Assembly: GCA_001314545.1 (NCBI GenBank)
Contig: LIHN01000001.1
Span: 712,180-776,179 of the forward strand
DNA from: Bacteroidetes bacterium HLUCCA01
GTDB taxonomy: Bacteria; Bacteroidota; Rhodothermia; Balneolales; HLUCCA01
Direction: 5' to 3'
DNA length: 64,000 bases
The position numbers were made by a program, and so were the translations under genes. Below the pieces are notes generated by a model. It was not told where the DNA came from. It did not search any database and was given only the letters and a program-made list of their open reading frames with translations. This document shows, piece by piece, positions 18,182-27,152 of the stretch (position 1 is its first letter; every line of letters starts with the position of its first letter).

Positions 18182-20194
18182 CTACTTTATCAACATCATT
18201 TTCTGCGTGAATACCTGTCCGCCGGTCTGCATGCGGTACACATACATGCCGCTGGCCAGACCGGATCCGTCAAAAAGCACCTGGTGCATACCCGCACCTC
18301 GGACACCGTCAACCAGCGTAGCCACCTGCCGGCCCAGCATATCATAGACCGTCAGCTGCACCCGGGCCGACTCCTCCAGCTGAAACCGGATATGCGTAGT
18401 GGGGTTGAACGGGTTCGGAAAGGCCGGATGCAGGGCCACGGCACGCGGTCGCTCCAAGGCCAGCTCGTCCGGGGTGAGGCTGGTGGCCACCGGAATCTCC
18501 ACATCGGGCGACTTACTGCGGTCCAGAATCAGCATGACGGCATCGGCAAAAACCGGTCGACTGTCGGTAATGTCATTGGTCTTGATCTGAACAACCTGCT
18601 GTGATCCGGCCGACAGATACACATTGGCGATGGATATCCACCCGCGGTTACGGAAGGCGGTCTGGTCGATGGTAGTCACCACCGAGTCTTGTCCTGCGTT
18701 ATGGTACACCGTGTACGGCGCCACCCGTGTGGCGGTATTCGGATTGGTATTGGCATCCCAGGGGGTGTAGGCATAAACCCGGTACCAGGCGTCGTAGGGC
18801 ACATCCATGGTGTAGGTGATGGTGGCACCGCTGCCGGCCTGTCCCCGCAGCGAGCGCCCTTCGTAGCCCGGCGGGGCGGGCGAGGGAATCACAGCCTGCC
18901 AGCTGCCCGTTCGCGAGACCCCCGCATCGGTTTCATTGACGATGGTTGCCGGCGGACGGCGAAGCTGGCCTTGCCGGAACGGCAAAATAGCGGGCTGGCT
19001 GTAGAACGTTGCACCGAGTGTATCGGCCAGGAAATCGTTGGCAGCACCCATCCCCTCGTAAAAGAAATACACCTCACCGTTGATGCCATAGTCCCGGTTA
19101 AAGGCCACCATCTGCCGGACCGTTGCCGGGGAAACCACCTCGTTACCGGCGCGAATCAGCATTCCGGGCGCCAGTTTATGACGATGTTCCGGTCGGATGT
19201 ACCCGCCCGTTGATCCGGGCTCGGGACCTACCGTCTCCTTAAGCCGCTGCAGGTACTGCTCGGCCGTACGCTGGGCCGGATACAGCTGCGGATGCACCAT
19301 ATCCACATAGCTGGAATCCAGCCACCGGGGCGTATCCTGCAGGTACTCGCGCAGGGAGAAGTTGTAATGGCTGGGCGACATCGAGACAATGAGGTTCTCA
19401 TCCTTTTCCTTGACGCTGCGGTACAACCGACCCAGGAAATTGGTGAGTTTATCCGCCCGCCACAGCAGCCAGTCGTTGTTCAGATAACCATCCGGCGGAC
19501 TGGCACCATCGTGCTCACTTTTGTATAGCTCCACGGTAAAGGCATCGTACCCCGCCTCCGATGGCATGGCCGGCAGACGGTCGTCGCCCTGAATTCCATC
19601 GATGTCATAGTTGTCGATGACTTCGTGGATGAGGCTCATCAGCAGTTCCTGCACCTCCGGGTGCAATCCGTTCATCCAGTAAAAGCCGTTTTTGGAAAAG
19701 AACTGCCCGCTGGAATTACGGGCTGCCCATTGCGGATTGGCCTGGATGAGCCGACCGCCGGTCTGGTCGCCGAAGGTGGCGGCAAAACCATATTCAAACC
19801 AGGGGATGACCTCCATACCATTGCGGTGTGCCTCCACAATGAGCTCGGCGAGGGGATCCCGACCCTGACTGGCGAATACCCCCTCAATTTCAACGCCAAA
19901 GCGGTCCAGCATGAGCTCGCTGCGGTACTGTGTTTCGGCTTTGTTCCAGACTACCGGAAAGATCACATTGATCCCGTTGGCCGCCAGATAATCCATGGCA
20001 TCGGCGATGGAGTCTTTGTTGTAGAGCATGGGCGATGCCACATTGGTTACCCACACGCCGCGGATTTCCTCGGCGTATTCGGTCTGCTGGGCGGTCAACG
20101 GGGCGACGTGCACGAGCAAGGAGACTATAAGCGCCATGCTTACCGCCATTGCCTGCAGGTTGCCATTTCGTAGTTTGTAGGTCAGTAAAGTCAC
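18182..20194 (-). CDS. GHL10 (DUF187) glycosyl-hydrolase-like protein with golvesin-like and T9SS sorting domains
   Basis: This 670-residue secreted protein has three parts. After a signal peptide (about 1-36) comes a GHL10 TIM-barrel domain (about 40-410). Its conserved strands are EIRGVWVTN, INVIFPVVWNKAETQY, GMEVIPWFEYGF and the catalytic-region motif DGIQGDDRLPAMPSE at 199-213. A golvesin/Xly-like beta domain (about 430-560) follows, with GSGATITYTMDVPYDAWYR and VFADAVMLI. The last 80 residues are a T9SS sorting domain (HPAFPNPFNPTT through KMMLIK). The related E. coli DigH (YddW) cleaves denuded peptidoglycan strands. The start is GTG at 20194, kept because an inner ATG at 20149 would leave the signal peptide without a basic n-region. 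Confidence 0.85.
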   Translation of the reverse strand: MTLLTYKLRNGNLQAMAVSMALIVSLLVHVAPLTAQQTEYAEEIRGVWVTNVASPMLYNKDSIADAMDYLAANGINVIFPVVWNKAETQYRSELMLDRFGVEIEGVFASQGRDPLAELIVEAHRNGMEVIPWFEYGFAATFGDQTGGRLIQANPQWAARNSSGQFFSKNGFYWMNGLHPEVQELLMSLIHEVIDNYDIDGIQGDDRLPAMPSEAGYDAFTVELYKSEHDGASPPDGYLNNDWLLWRADKLTNFLGRLYRSVKEKDENLIVSMSPSHYNFSLREYLQDTPRWLDSSYVDMVHPQLYPAQRTAEQYLQRLKETVGPEPGSTGGYIRPEHRHKLAPGMLIRAGNEVVSPATVRQMVAFNRDYGINGEVYFFYEGMGAANDFLADTLGATFYSQPAILPFRQGQLRRPPATIVNETDAGVSRTGSWQAVIPSPAPPGYEGRSLRGQAGSGATITYTMDVPYDAWYRVYAYTPWDANTNPNTATRVAPYTVYHNAGQDSVVTTIDQTAFRNRGWISIANVYLSAGSQQVVQIKTNDITDSRPVFADAVMLILDRSKSPDVEIPVATSLTPDELALERPRAVALHPAFPNPFNPTTHIRFQLEESARVQLTVYDMLGRQVATLVDGVRGAGMHQVLFDGSGLASGMYVYRMQTGGQVFTQKMMLIK

Positions 20195-20235
20195 GTAGAT
20201 GATAGATGAAGGGTGATAAAAAAGCCGGGCTGCGA

Positions 20236-21726
20236 TTAATTTCGTCGGATCAGCAGCATGATTTGATCGGCCGGCAAGCTGCCTGCATCGGCAAGGCCGA
20301 CCCTCGAGCCGGCTGTAAAGTCGGATTCTCCGATTACCGTCCAGCCGGGTGTAGTGTGAAGGACCGTATGGCTGAGTATTTTCTCGGTACCATCAACCCG
20401 CAGACGAATCTGCACGTCGTTATAGCCATCCTCATTTTCAGGTAATTGCATGAAAACGCGGTATGTACCCGATTCCGGGATGGTGATACCCTCGCCGCCT
20501 GAGGTTGCGGACAATCCGGGAAATCGCCAGTCAGGATTTGCCCGGTACGGCTGAACCGCCGGTTCGCTGTAGAAATACTTGTGCAGGGAATCGGCCAGAA
20601 AGGCATTGGCATGGTGTAACCCCTCGTAAAAGAAGAAAATCTCCCCGTCAAGTCCCAGCTCGCGATGGTAAGCCATGGCCTCCATCACATATTCCGGTCC
20701 GTTATAGCGGGGACCCGATTTAATCAGCACACCGGGCGATACATACACGCCGGTGCGGTCTACATACATGCTTCCATCGTCCATGGCCATATAACCGGAG
20801 TAGCGCGCCACATCGTCTACCGTGGTCAGATATCGCTCGATTTCATAGCGATACGCCTGGGGGTGCAGGATGTCAACCTGTCCGCGACGAATCCATTCGG
20901 GCGAGTCCTGCAGGTATTCACGCTTCGACCAGTCGTACACACTCGGCGATAACGATACGATGAGATCCGGATTCACTGATTTAACCATTTCATACAGCCG
21001 GCCGCCAAAATCGCTGAGCTTGTCCGACTTCCACTGCAGAAAATGCGGTTCACGGGACGAATCCGGCACGGTTCTGCCCGTTTCCTGCTCGTACAGTGTA
21101 CGGGTAAAATCGCTGTATCCGCCTTCGCTGGGCATGGCCGGCAGGCGGTCGTCGCCCTGAATACCATCCACATCGTAGTTCTCTGCCACTTCGCGGACCA
21201 GCGCCAGCATGAAATCCTGCACTTCCGGGTGGATGGCGTTCATCCATTCAAAGCCGTTCTTCTTCAGCAACGCTCCGGTGCTGTCGCGCGCGGCCCATTC
21301 GGGTCGCATGGCAATCAGATGTCCGCCGTCGGCTTCAAACGATGAGGCAAAACCGAACTCAAACCAGGGCATGACTTCCATACCACGGCGATGGGCGTGA
21401 ATAATCAGTTCAGCCAGCGGATCTCGCTGCTGTTCGGCAAAAAGCGGATCGATACGGTACTCCTCGCCAAAATAATCGGCCATGACCTGGCTGGGGTACA
21501 GGGTGTAACCCTTGTTCCAGACCACCGGAAAGATCAGGTTGAATCCGCGATCGGCCAGATAATCCATGGCCTGTTCTATCCCACCCGGAGTGAACAAGAC
21601 CTCACTGTCAACGTTGGTAATCCACACGCCACGCATTTCAGCGGGTCGCGGATCAACCTCAGGTTCCGGGTTGGCGGTACAGGCTGCCAGCAGCAGGAGC
21701 ATCGGCAGCAGCAGATATCGATTCAT
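20236..21726 (-). CDS. GHL10 (DUF187) glycosyl-hydrolase-like lipoprotein
   Basis: This is a 496-residue lipoprotein; the lipobox LLAAC puts the lipidated Cys at 16. The GHL10 domain (about 27-400) closely parallels the neighbouring gene: EMRGVWITN, LIFPVVWNKGYTLYPSQ, GMEVMPWFEFGFASSF and DGIQGDDRLPAMPSEGGYS at 185-203. The C-terminal 100 residues are a smaller beta domain. It lacks a sorting domain, so one GHL10 copy is probably exported by T9SS and the other anchored in a membrane, which suggests sequential cleavage (inference). The gap to the downstream GHL10 gene is 41 bases. True GH10 xylanases are a different family. The DGIQGDDR form differs from the DGIHFDDY form of YngK-like members. 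Confidence 0.86.
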   Translation of the reverse strand: MNRYLLLPMLLLLAACTANPEPEVDPRPAEMRGVWITNVDSEVLFTPGGIEQAMDYLADRGFNLIFPVVWNKGYTLYPSQVMADYFGEEYRIDPLFAEQQRDPLAELIIHAHRRGMEVMPWFEFGFASSFEADGGHLIAMRPEWAARDSTGALLKKNGFEWMNAIHPEVQDFMLALVREVAENYDVDGIQGDDRLPAMPSEGGYSDFTRTLYEQETGRTVPDSSREPHFLQWKSDKLSDFGGRLYEMVKSVNPDLIVSLSPSVYDWSKREYLQDSPEWIRRGQVDILHPQAYRYEIERYLTTVDDVARYSGYMAMDDGSMYVDRTGVYVSPGVLIKSGPRYNGPEYVMEAMAYHRELGLDGEIFFFYEGLHHANAFLADSLHKYFYSEPAVQPYRANPDWRFPGLSATSGGEGITIPESGTYRVFMQLPENEDGYNDVQIRLRVDGTEKILSHTVLHTTPGWTVIGESDFTAGSRVGLADAGSLPADQIMLLIRRN

Positions 21727-21748
21727 AGATTAGTGACTCCGTGTTGCA

Positions 21749-22861
21749 TCAGGCCGAGCTTCTGACAATAAGTTCCGGCTCCAGCAAGATGCGTTCTGGT
21801 TGGATTTTTACTTCTTTATTGATGATCTGAACCAGCTTTTTAAAAGCGGCCTGACCAATCTCCCGCCGGGGGACCGATATGGTTGTCAGGGGTACCCGGG
21901 CTTCGGAACACCGGTCGATGTTGTCGAACCCGATAACGGCAATATCATCCGGAATGGAGAATCCCCGCTCCAGCAGCGCCTTCTGAAAGCCCATGGCGAT
22001 GAGGTCATTGAACAGAAAGATACCCTCGAAACCTATTCCTTTCAGGTCCAGGCTCATACCCAGCTTGTATCCTTCATCAAAGGCTGTTGCTTCTGAACCA
22101 AGCGAACAGCGCAGGACAAAACAATCCTCATCTACATTGACGCCCCCGTCACGCAAGCCGTCTGTAAACCCCTGCAACCGCATATCGTCCACGCGGAAGC
22201 CTATTTCACCGACTATAGCGGCAAATTTGGTGATCCCCCTGCTCAACAGACGTTCCGCTGCAAGCCGTCCGCCCTTGTAATTATCGGCGTCAAAACAAAA
22301 CGTGGGGGTATCATATACATCCTGCAGAATGACGAAAGGCAGATGCTGTGCCAGCATTTTTTCAAAAACACTGACCCCGTGCAGCGACTTTCGCATGGTA
22401 GTGACCATCACCCCTTCTACCTGGTCCTGCAGCAGCTGATACATCATTTCTTCCTGGTGGTGGTCATCCACCGAGACCGTTACCATCAGCCGTTTTTGCA
22501 GGGTACGTGCAGTGTCACTCAGACCTTTGTGAATGCCCGAGAAGTACGGACCATCAATATCCCGCACCAGCAATCCGATGGTATCCTGGTCTACTTTACG
22601 GCGATTTTGCGAGGCTATACCGGCAGACCGGTCCGGGGTGTTGACGTAGGTACCCCTGCCGGCCCGGGCCACAATGAGATTCTGCTCGCTGAGAATCTGC
22701 ATTGACTTCTTGATAGTAGACATGCTCACGTTATAGGCAACAGCGAGCTCCTTGAAATTCGGAAGCCGGCCTTCAGGACCAAACCCGCCGGACTGTATCC
22801 GGCTGCGAAGGTCGTCAGCTACCTGGTTGTAGAGTTTTTCAGATGTATCTTCTAAAATCAT
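21749..22861 (-). CDS. GntR-LacI hybrid transcriptional regulator
   Basis: This 370-residue regulator joins an N-terminal GntR winged helix (about 5-75) to a LacI/periplasmic-binding-like sugar sensor (about 85-370). The winged helix shows LYNQVADDLRSRIQSGGFG, LPNFKELAVAYNVSMSTIKKSMQIL and RAGRGTYVNTP. The sensor shows TIGLLVRDIDGPYFSGIHKGL, VEGVMVTTMRKS, AIVGEIGFRVDDMRLQGFTDGL and VIGFDNIDRCSEARVPLTTISVPRREIGQAAFKKL. This is the AraR-type arrangement, in which sugar binding relieves repression. It is embedded in the glycan operon, nine bases after the porV-like stop, so it probably controls that operon. Candidate operators lie in the 32.1-32.4 kb divergent region. Confidence 0.9.
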   Translation of the reverse strand: MILEDTSEKLYNQVADDLRSRIQSGGFGPEGRLPNFKELAVAYNVSMSTIKKSMQILSEQNLIVARAGRGTYVNTPDRSAGIASQNRRKVDQDTIGLLVRDIDGPYFSGIHKGLSDTARTLQKRLMVTVSVDDHHQEEMMYQLLQDQVEGVMVTTMRKSLHGVSVFEKMLAQHLPFVILQDVYDTPTFCFDADNYKGGRLAAERLLSRGITKFAAIVGEIGFRVDDMRLQGFTDGLRDGGVNVDEDCFVLRCSLGSEATAFDEGYKLGMSLDLKGIGFEGIFLFNDLIAMGFQKALLERGFSIPDDIAVIGFDNIDRCSEARVPLTTISVPRREIGQAAFKKLVQIINKEVKIQPERILLEPELIVRSSA

Positions 22862-22870
22862 GGGTATGTA

Positions 22871-23884
22871 CTAAAAAGCGACGGTTACCCCAACCATACT
22901 GGTGCTGCCGAGCAGTCCGCGGTCACTCCATGCGTAGTCGGCCCGGATACGGTTCATCACGTTCAGTCCAAACCCCAGTCGCAGCATCCCTTCTGCATCA
23001 TCCAGAAAAAGCTGGGATACACCGCCCCGAAGGAAGAGCAGGTTGTTGAATCCGTACTCAGCCCCGGCATTTACATAGGGATCGTTACTGTTGGGATACA
23101 GCGCATCAGCAACCAGCAGCAAACGGTGCCACTCGTTATCAAAAACCGTGTAACCGGCTCCCAGTCGGAAGGTTAAGGGAATATCCCATGAACGTAAGGC
23201 TAAATTAGCTAAAAGACCATCGTTGTTACCGGAAGAATTCGGGTCGAGGTCGATGCGTTTGAGCGTATTATCACCATTGAGCATCATCTCCCCGCCGAAA
23301 TTGGAAATATTGAATCCGATGCGCAGGTTTTCCAGGGGGGTGCTGTACTGCATCCCCAGATCCAGCCCTATGGTAGACGAAGACATCCGCCAGATGGTGG
23401 AATTGATGTACTTGACCGACCCGCCAATCGAGAAGTTGGCCGTGAGCTGCCGGGCCGCCGTCAGACCAATCATGATATCCTGCACCTTGAAATTCTCCCC
23501 GGTTCCGTCCGGGAAAATGATATCGGTAACCTCCATCTCACCGGAGTCAAAAATGTATATCTGGGCACCGATGTGGGCCACTTGCGGCACATTGAATGCG
23601 ATGGCCGCATAATTCAGCCGCGTGCCGGCAATCCACTCCGTGTAGTTAAAGGAAGCCTGCCCGCTGCTGATTCCGGTGATACCGGCCGGATTCCAGTACA
23701 ACGACATCACGTCATCGGTGGCCGCCACAATGGTCTCGCCCATGGCTACACCCCGGGCGCCCACGCCGATCTCCAGAAACGCCCCGGCCGTGGTACCCAC
23801 CTTGCTCTGGGCCTGAAGGGCAGCAGGAGAACCGGTAACCAATGCCGCAACAGCAATCAATATCAGTTTTTTCATAGCCTTCAT
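22871..23884 (-). CDS. PorV/PorQ-family outer-membrane beta-barrel protein
   Basis: The 337-residue protein has a signal peptide (MKAMKKLILIAVAALVTGSPAALQAQ) and the family opening: FLEIGVGARGVAMGETIVAATDDVMSLYWNPAGI, with GARG and YWNPAG motifs, then alternating beta strands to a terminal MVGVTVAF. PorV works in T9SS as the shuttle that carries cargo to the surface-attachment complex. Copies encoded next to TonB receptors and large secreted proteins are common in this group, and their specific role is less clear. The start ATG overlaps the preceding stop (TGATG), so it is translationally coupled to the 1084-residue protein. PorQ or a generic FadL-like porin is the alternative. Confidence 0.85.
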   Translation of the reverse strand: MKAMKKLILIAVAALVTGSPAALQAQSKVGTTAGAFLEIGVGARGVAMGETIVAATDDVMSLYWNPAGITGISSGQASFNYTEWIAGTRLNYAAIAFNVPQVAHIGAQIYIFDSGEMEVTDIIFPDGTGENFKVQDIMIGLTAARQLTANFSIGGSVKYINSTIWRMSSSTIGLDLGMQYSTPLENLRIGFNISNFGGEMMLNGDNTLKRIDLDPNSSGNNDGLLANLALRSWDIPLTFRLGAGYTVFDNEWHRLLLVADALYPNSNDPYVNAGAEYGFNNLLFLRGGVSQLFLDDAEGMLRLGFGLNVMNRIRADYAWSDRGLLGSTSMVGVTVAF

Positions 23885-26800
23885 CAGTTTATTATCGCAA
23901 ATTTGCCCACTTTCTCACCAATACCTTCTGCTTTCACATGGTAGAAATACAGTCCGAAAGCGGCTTCCAGATTGTCTTTGGTGCGTAAATCCCAGACCGC
24001 GTACCCCGAACTTTCCGGCAATTCCCTGACGAAATTACCATTGACCGTGTAGATGCGGATGGTGCTCTGTGAGGGCAGGTTCCGGAATTCAATGCGCCGC
24101 TCACCCCGGCCCTGCAGAAACGGTCGACCTTCCGTTATGGTGGCCGCAACGTAGGGGTTGGGCACAACGGTGATGCGGTCCAGAACCGATTCATCCGCGT
24201 TGGGATCGGCCACCCGGGCTGTGGAACGGAACCGGTAGGTGTCACGGGCTCCAAAGGGAATCTGCGAGCGCATCACAAACACATCGCCCGGCTGCGGCAA
24301 TACAATCTGATCTTCCGGCAGGTCATCGCCGTCAGCATTACGCGGCCGGTCAAAACTGATCTGCCAGGATGGAATGTAGCGCGAATCAGCTGGATCATCC
24401 TTGAAGACAATCTGGATGTTTTCTTCCAGGTCGATGACGCCGTTGTTTCGGGTTGCCGTGGGCTCGTTCAATATGAAATCCAGCGGCCGACCGGTTTCGT
24501 ACTCATAGACTTTGAAAAACACCGGTCTGGTAATCCGACCGGTAGTTGAGGTGAAATGCGAATCCACCGGCTCTCCTTCCGGATCAAAGAACTCAACGAC
24601 CACGGAAAGCGGCCACTCGGGACCGTCCGGATAGGTAAAGGTGGGTACCCGTGCAATGGTCGTGCGCAGGTTCGACTGGCTGTCCTGACTCCAGGATGCA
24701 TTCTGCTGGGTGTTGGCCAGCGAAGGCTCCTGATTTTCAAACTGCAGGATAAATCCACGGTCGAGCAGCTCATGGGTCCAGGTGCGCTGCGGATCTCCGT
24801 TGAGCCTGAGCGGTACCGGCTCGGCATCCACAATCCGGTTACCCAGATCATCGGTCACGGTAAAGGTGCTGGTGGTGACTTCAACAGCCGACTTGCCCGG
24901 CTTCCGGGCCTCTTCGAAGGTGACGGAAAAGGCCGCGTCTTCAAAAAGCTGCGGCGACACGGCAATAGCCCGGATGGTACCGGTTGCCACGCCGGCCGTT
25001 CGCTCAGTCCGGCTCTGACTGTCGGTGTCGAGGCTGCCCTCCACCAGGTCACTGGGCTGGGCGTTGGGCCGGGCCGCAACGGTGTTCGGACCGAAGGAGG
25101 TAATGACTCCATTGGTTACCGTAATGCTGGCCGGCGACTCCGACGGGGAAATCCGGAACAGGTTATCCAGCTCGGAAATACCGCGGTCAAAGAAGTCCAG
25201 ATCGTACCCCTGATCGTAGGAGACCACCGCGTAGTAGTACGTCCGACCGTTGATCACATCCTCATCGATGAAATAATGGCGCAGCCCCGTGTCATCGCCC
25301 ATGTAGTAGTGTACGCCGGTAGGCTGATCGACTTCCTCACCCAGCTGCAGCGGGTGCGGACCGGTGAGTCCGTTTACCAGATCGTACTGCGCGATACCCA
25401 CTTTGTAACGGGGGGTACCCAGCGCGTCGGTAATATCTTCCGCATCCCGGAAACTGGGATCGGTTGATTTGATAATCCGGTAGCCCTCAAAATCAAATCC
25501 GTAGATGGGATCGAAGGAAAACTCAGCGGTTTCATCCCATTGCAGCACGACCCGCCCATCACCCGGAATGGCGGTGACTTTGGGGGGCAGCGGCGGACGG
25601 GCGAACCGATAATCGGCGTCATAAATACGCTGCGCCACCTGCGCGTTACGGAACATCTCGCGCTCGTTGGCGCCGAAAACGAAGGAGGTAGAAAACCGCT
25701 CGGTCTGGTCTGGTCGCAGCGTGAACGGACCGGAGGCGAAGATCCAATACTGGTTGACCGCCTGCTGCGGCACATCAAAGAAGCCGGGCTGCATGCGTGG
25801 CCACATTTGCTCTTCGTTGTTGATGTTTACCGTGCCGAAAAGGGGTGCAAAGAAGGAGGTCAGACCAATCTGATCGGATTCATCTTTATCGAGGCGACCG
25901 AAATTGGGTTCGCCCTGGTCGGGCCGGCCGTTGCCTTCGGTTCCGTCGCTGTCAGGACCCGGATAATTCGGATCCAGCGGACCGATGCCATCGGTGCCCA
26001 CATCGTCGGTGAGCGGATTCCAGTTACAGTTTTCATCGCCTTCCCAGCGTTCCTTCGGCTCACTGTATACGCCGCAGGGACCGAAAACAAACTCCCCGGC
26101 GGGGTTGTTGCGCCGTTCATCCACCAGTCCGTCGCTGTCGTTGTCAATGCCATCATCGGCAATTCCCGGACTTTCCAGGAATTTCCAGCCGATATATCCC
26201 GGGGGAATTTCACGAAACTGACTCCAAAGCCCTACACCCGTAGCCGACCAGCCGTATACAATGTTCTGGCTGCGGTCGAAGGCGGCGGCATCATCCGAGG
26301 CCCCGGATCCGGATGGGTTCACATCGGTATACCCACCGAAAAAAATGGGGTTATCGTTCATATTGTAGGTGTAGCTGGTGGTACCCGTGTTGGTCACCTC
26401 GTACTGCATGAACAGGATGTCTTTGGCAAGGGCCTGACTCCACTGAAAGAGTCGAACATTAACCTGTACACCCAGTCCGCGCTCGGTAGAATCACGGCTG
26501 TCCGGATAAAACTGATACTCCCGGTTCCAGGCGTCATCCATCACGTAGAAGACCTCCTGATCGGCATTGAACTGGTTCAGTCCGAAAAACCCGTTCCAGG
26601 CGCCGTCCCAGCTGGCATCACGACCGGGCCAGCTATCCGGCCAGCTGTTCGGGTTGGCCGAGTTGGCAATCTCCACATCGGTTGCCTGCAGATTCAAATA
26701 CCCGGGCAGCGGCTGAAATTTCCATTCAATACCCGTCTCCGGGTCAATGGTCTCCCCGCCGTCGCGGTATCCGTCGGATATGACAACCTGTTTCGGACCG

Positions 26801-27138
26801 GTAACCCCGCCACGGTTCAGGTTCACTTCCCCGCCCACAAATCCGGTCATTTCGTGCAGGTGGCCGTGGCCCGTGCCCCGGGGCCACACCCCGGCCTGAT
26901 TAATACTTTCGTTACCCCGACCGATGGTTCCAAAGTTGGTGATAATCGATTCTACATCGTTACCGGCTACATTCAGGTTGGTCCGGAATTGCCGCTCACT
27001 GCGATTGGGGTCAACATAAACCCCGGAGTTATCCTGAGCATCAATCTCACCGGCAGCAGCCAGCAGGAAAACCGTGCCCGCTATACCGGTCAGCAGCCGT
27101 TTAATACCTGTGCGTTTCATAGTGCGATGGCTATTCAT
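23884..27138 (-). CDS. Large secreted surface protein with T9SS-like C-terminus, TonB-receptor partner
   Basis: This is a 1084-residue exported protein of unknown function. After the signal peptide (about 1-35) comes a beta-rich body. It includes a calcium-binding-like Asp-rich stretch (DDGIDNDSDGLVDE), a second acidic stretch (GPDSDGTEGNGRPDQGE) and a fibronectin-like segment (PKVTAIPGDGRVVLQWDE). The C-terminus has VVPNPYVA, EFRNLPSQSTIRIYTVNG and YFYHVKAEGIGEKVGKFAII, a sorting-domain variant. It sits between the TonB receptor (14 bases upstream) and the PorV-like gene (coupled). No SusD motif is present, but the position is where SusD would be, so it may be the extracellular binding partner of the receptor (inference). 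AAGGA lies 12 bases before the ATG at 27138. Confidence 0.75.
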   Translation of the reverse strand: MNSHRTMKRTGIKRLLTGIAGTVFLLAAAGEIDAQDNSGVYVDPNRSERQFRTNLNVAGNDVESIITNFGTIGRGNESINQAGVWPRGTGHGHLHEMTGFVGGEVNLNRGGVTGPKQVVISDGYRDGGETIDPETGIEWKFQPLPGYLNLQATDVEIANSANPNSWPDSWPGRDASWDGAWNGFFGLNQFNADQEVFYVMDDAWNREYQFYPDSRDSTERGLGVQVNVRLFQWSQALAKDILFMQYEVTNTGTTSYTYNMNDNPIFFGGYTDVNPSGSGASDDAAAFDRSQNIVYGWSATGVGLWSQFREIPPGYIGWKFLESPGIADDGIDNDSDGLVDERRNNPAGEFVFGPCGVYSEPKERWEGDENCNWNPLTDDVGTDGIGPLDPNYPGPDSDGTEGNGRPDQGEPNFGRLDKDESDQIGLTSFFAPLFGTVNINNEEQMWPRMQPGFFDVPQQAVNQYWIFASGPFTLRPDQTERFSTSFVFGANEREMFRNAQVAQRIYDADYRFARPPLPPKVTAIPGDGRVVLQWDETAEFSFDPIYGFDFEGYRIIKSTDPSFRDAEDITDALGTPRYKVGIAQYDLVNGLTGPHPLQLGEEVDQPTGVHYYMGDDTGLRHYFIDEDVINGRTYYYAVVSYDQGYDLDFFDRGISELDNLFRISPSESPASITVTNGVITSFGPNTVAARPNAQPSDLVEGSLDTDSQSRTERTAGVATGTIRAIAVSPQLFEDAAFSVTFEEARKPGKSAVEVTTSTFTVTDDLGNRIVDAEPVPLRLNGDPQRTWTHELLDRGFILQFENQEPSLANTQQNASWSQDSQSNLRTTIARVPTFTYPDGPEWPLSVVVEFFDPEGEPVDSHFTSTTGRITRPVFFKVYEYETGRPLDFILNEPTATRNNGVIDLEENIQIVFKDDPADSRYIPSWQISFDRPRNADGDDLPEDQIVLPQPGDVFVMRSQIPFGARDTYRFRSTARVADPNADESVLDRITVVPNPYVAATITEGRPFLQGRGERRIEFRNLPSQSTIRIYTVNGNFVRELPESSGYAVWDLRTKDNLEAAFGLYFYHVKAEGIGEKVGKFAIIN

Positions 27139-27152
27139 AATGGGCTAAATCC

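Noticed and set aside
18182-21726. GH10 xylanase assignment for the two GHL10 genes
   Set aside because: Their motifs are those of DUF187/GHL10 and not the GH10 catalytic WDVVNE or ITELD patterns.
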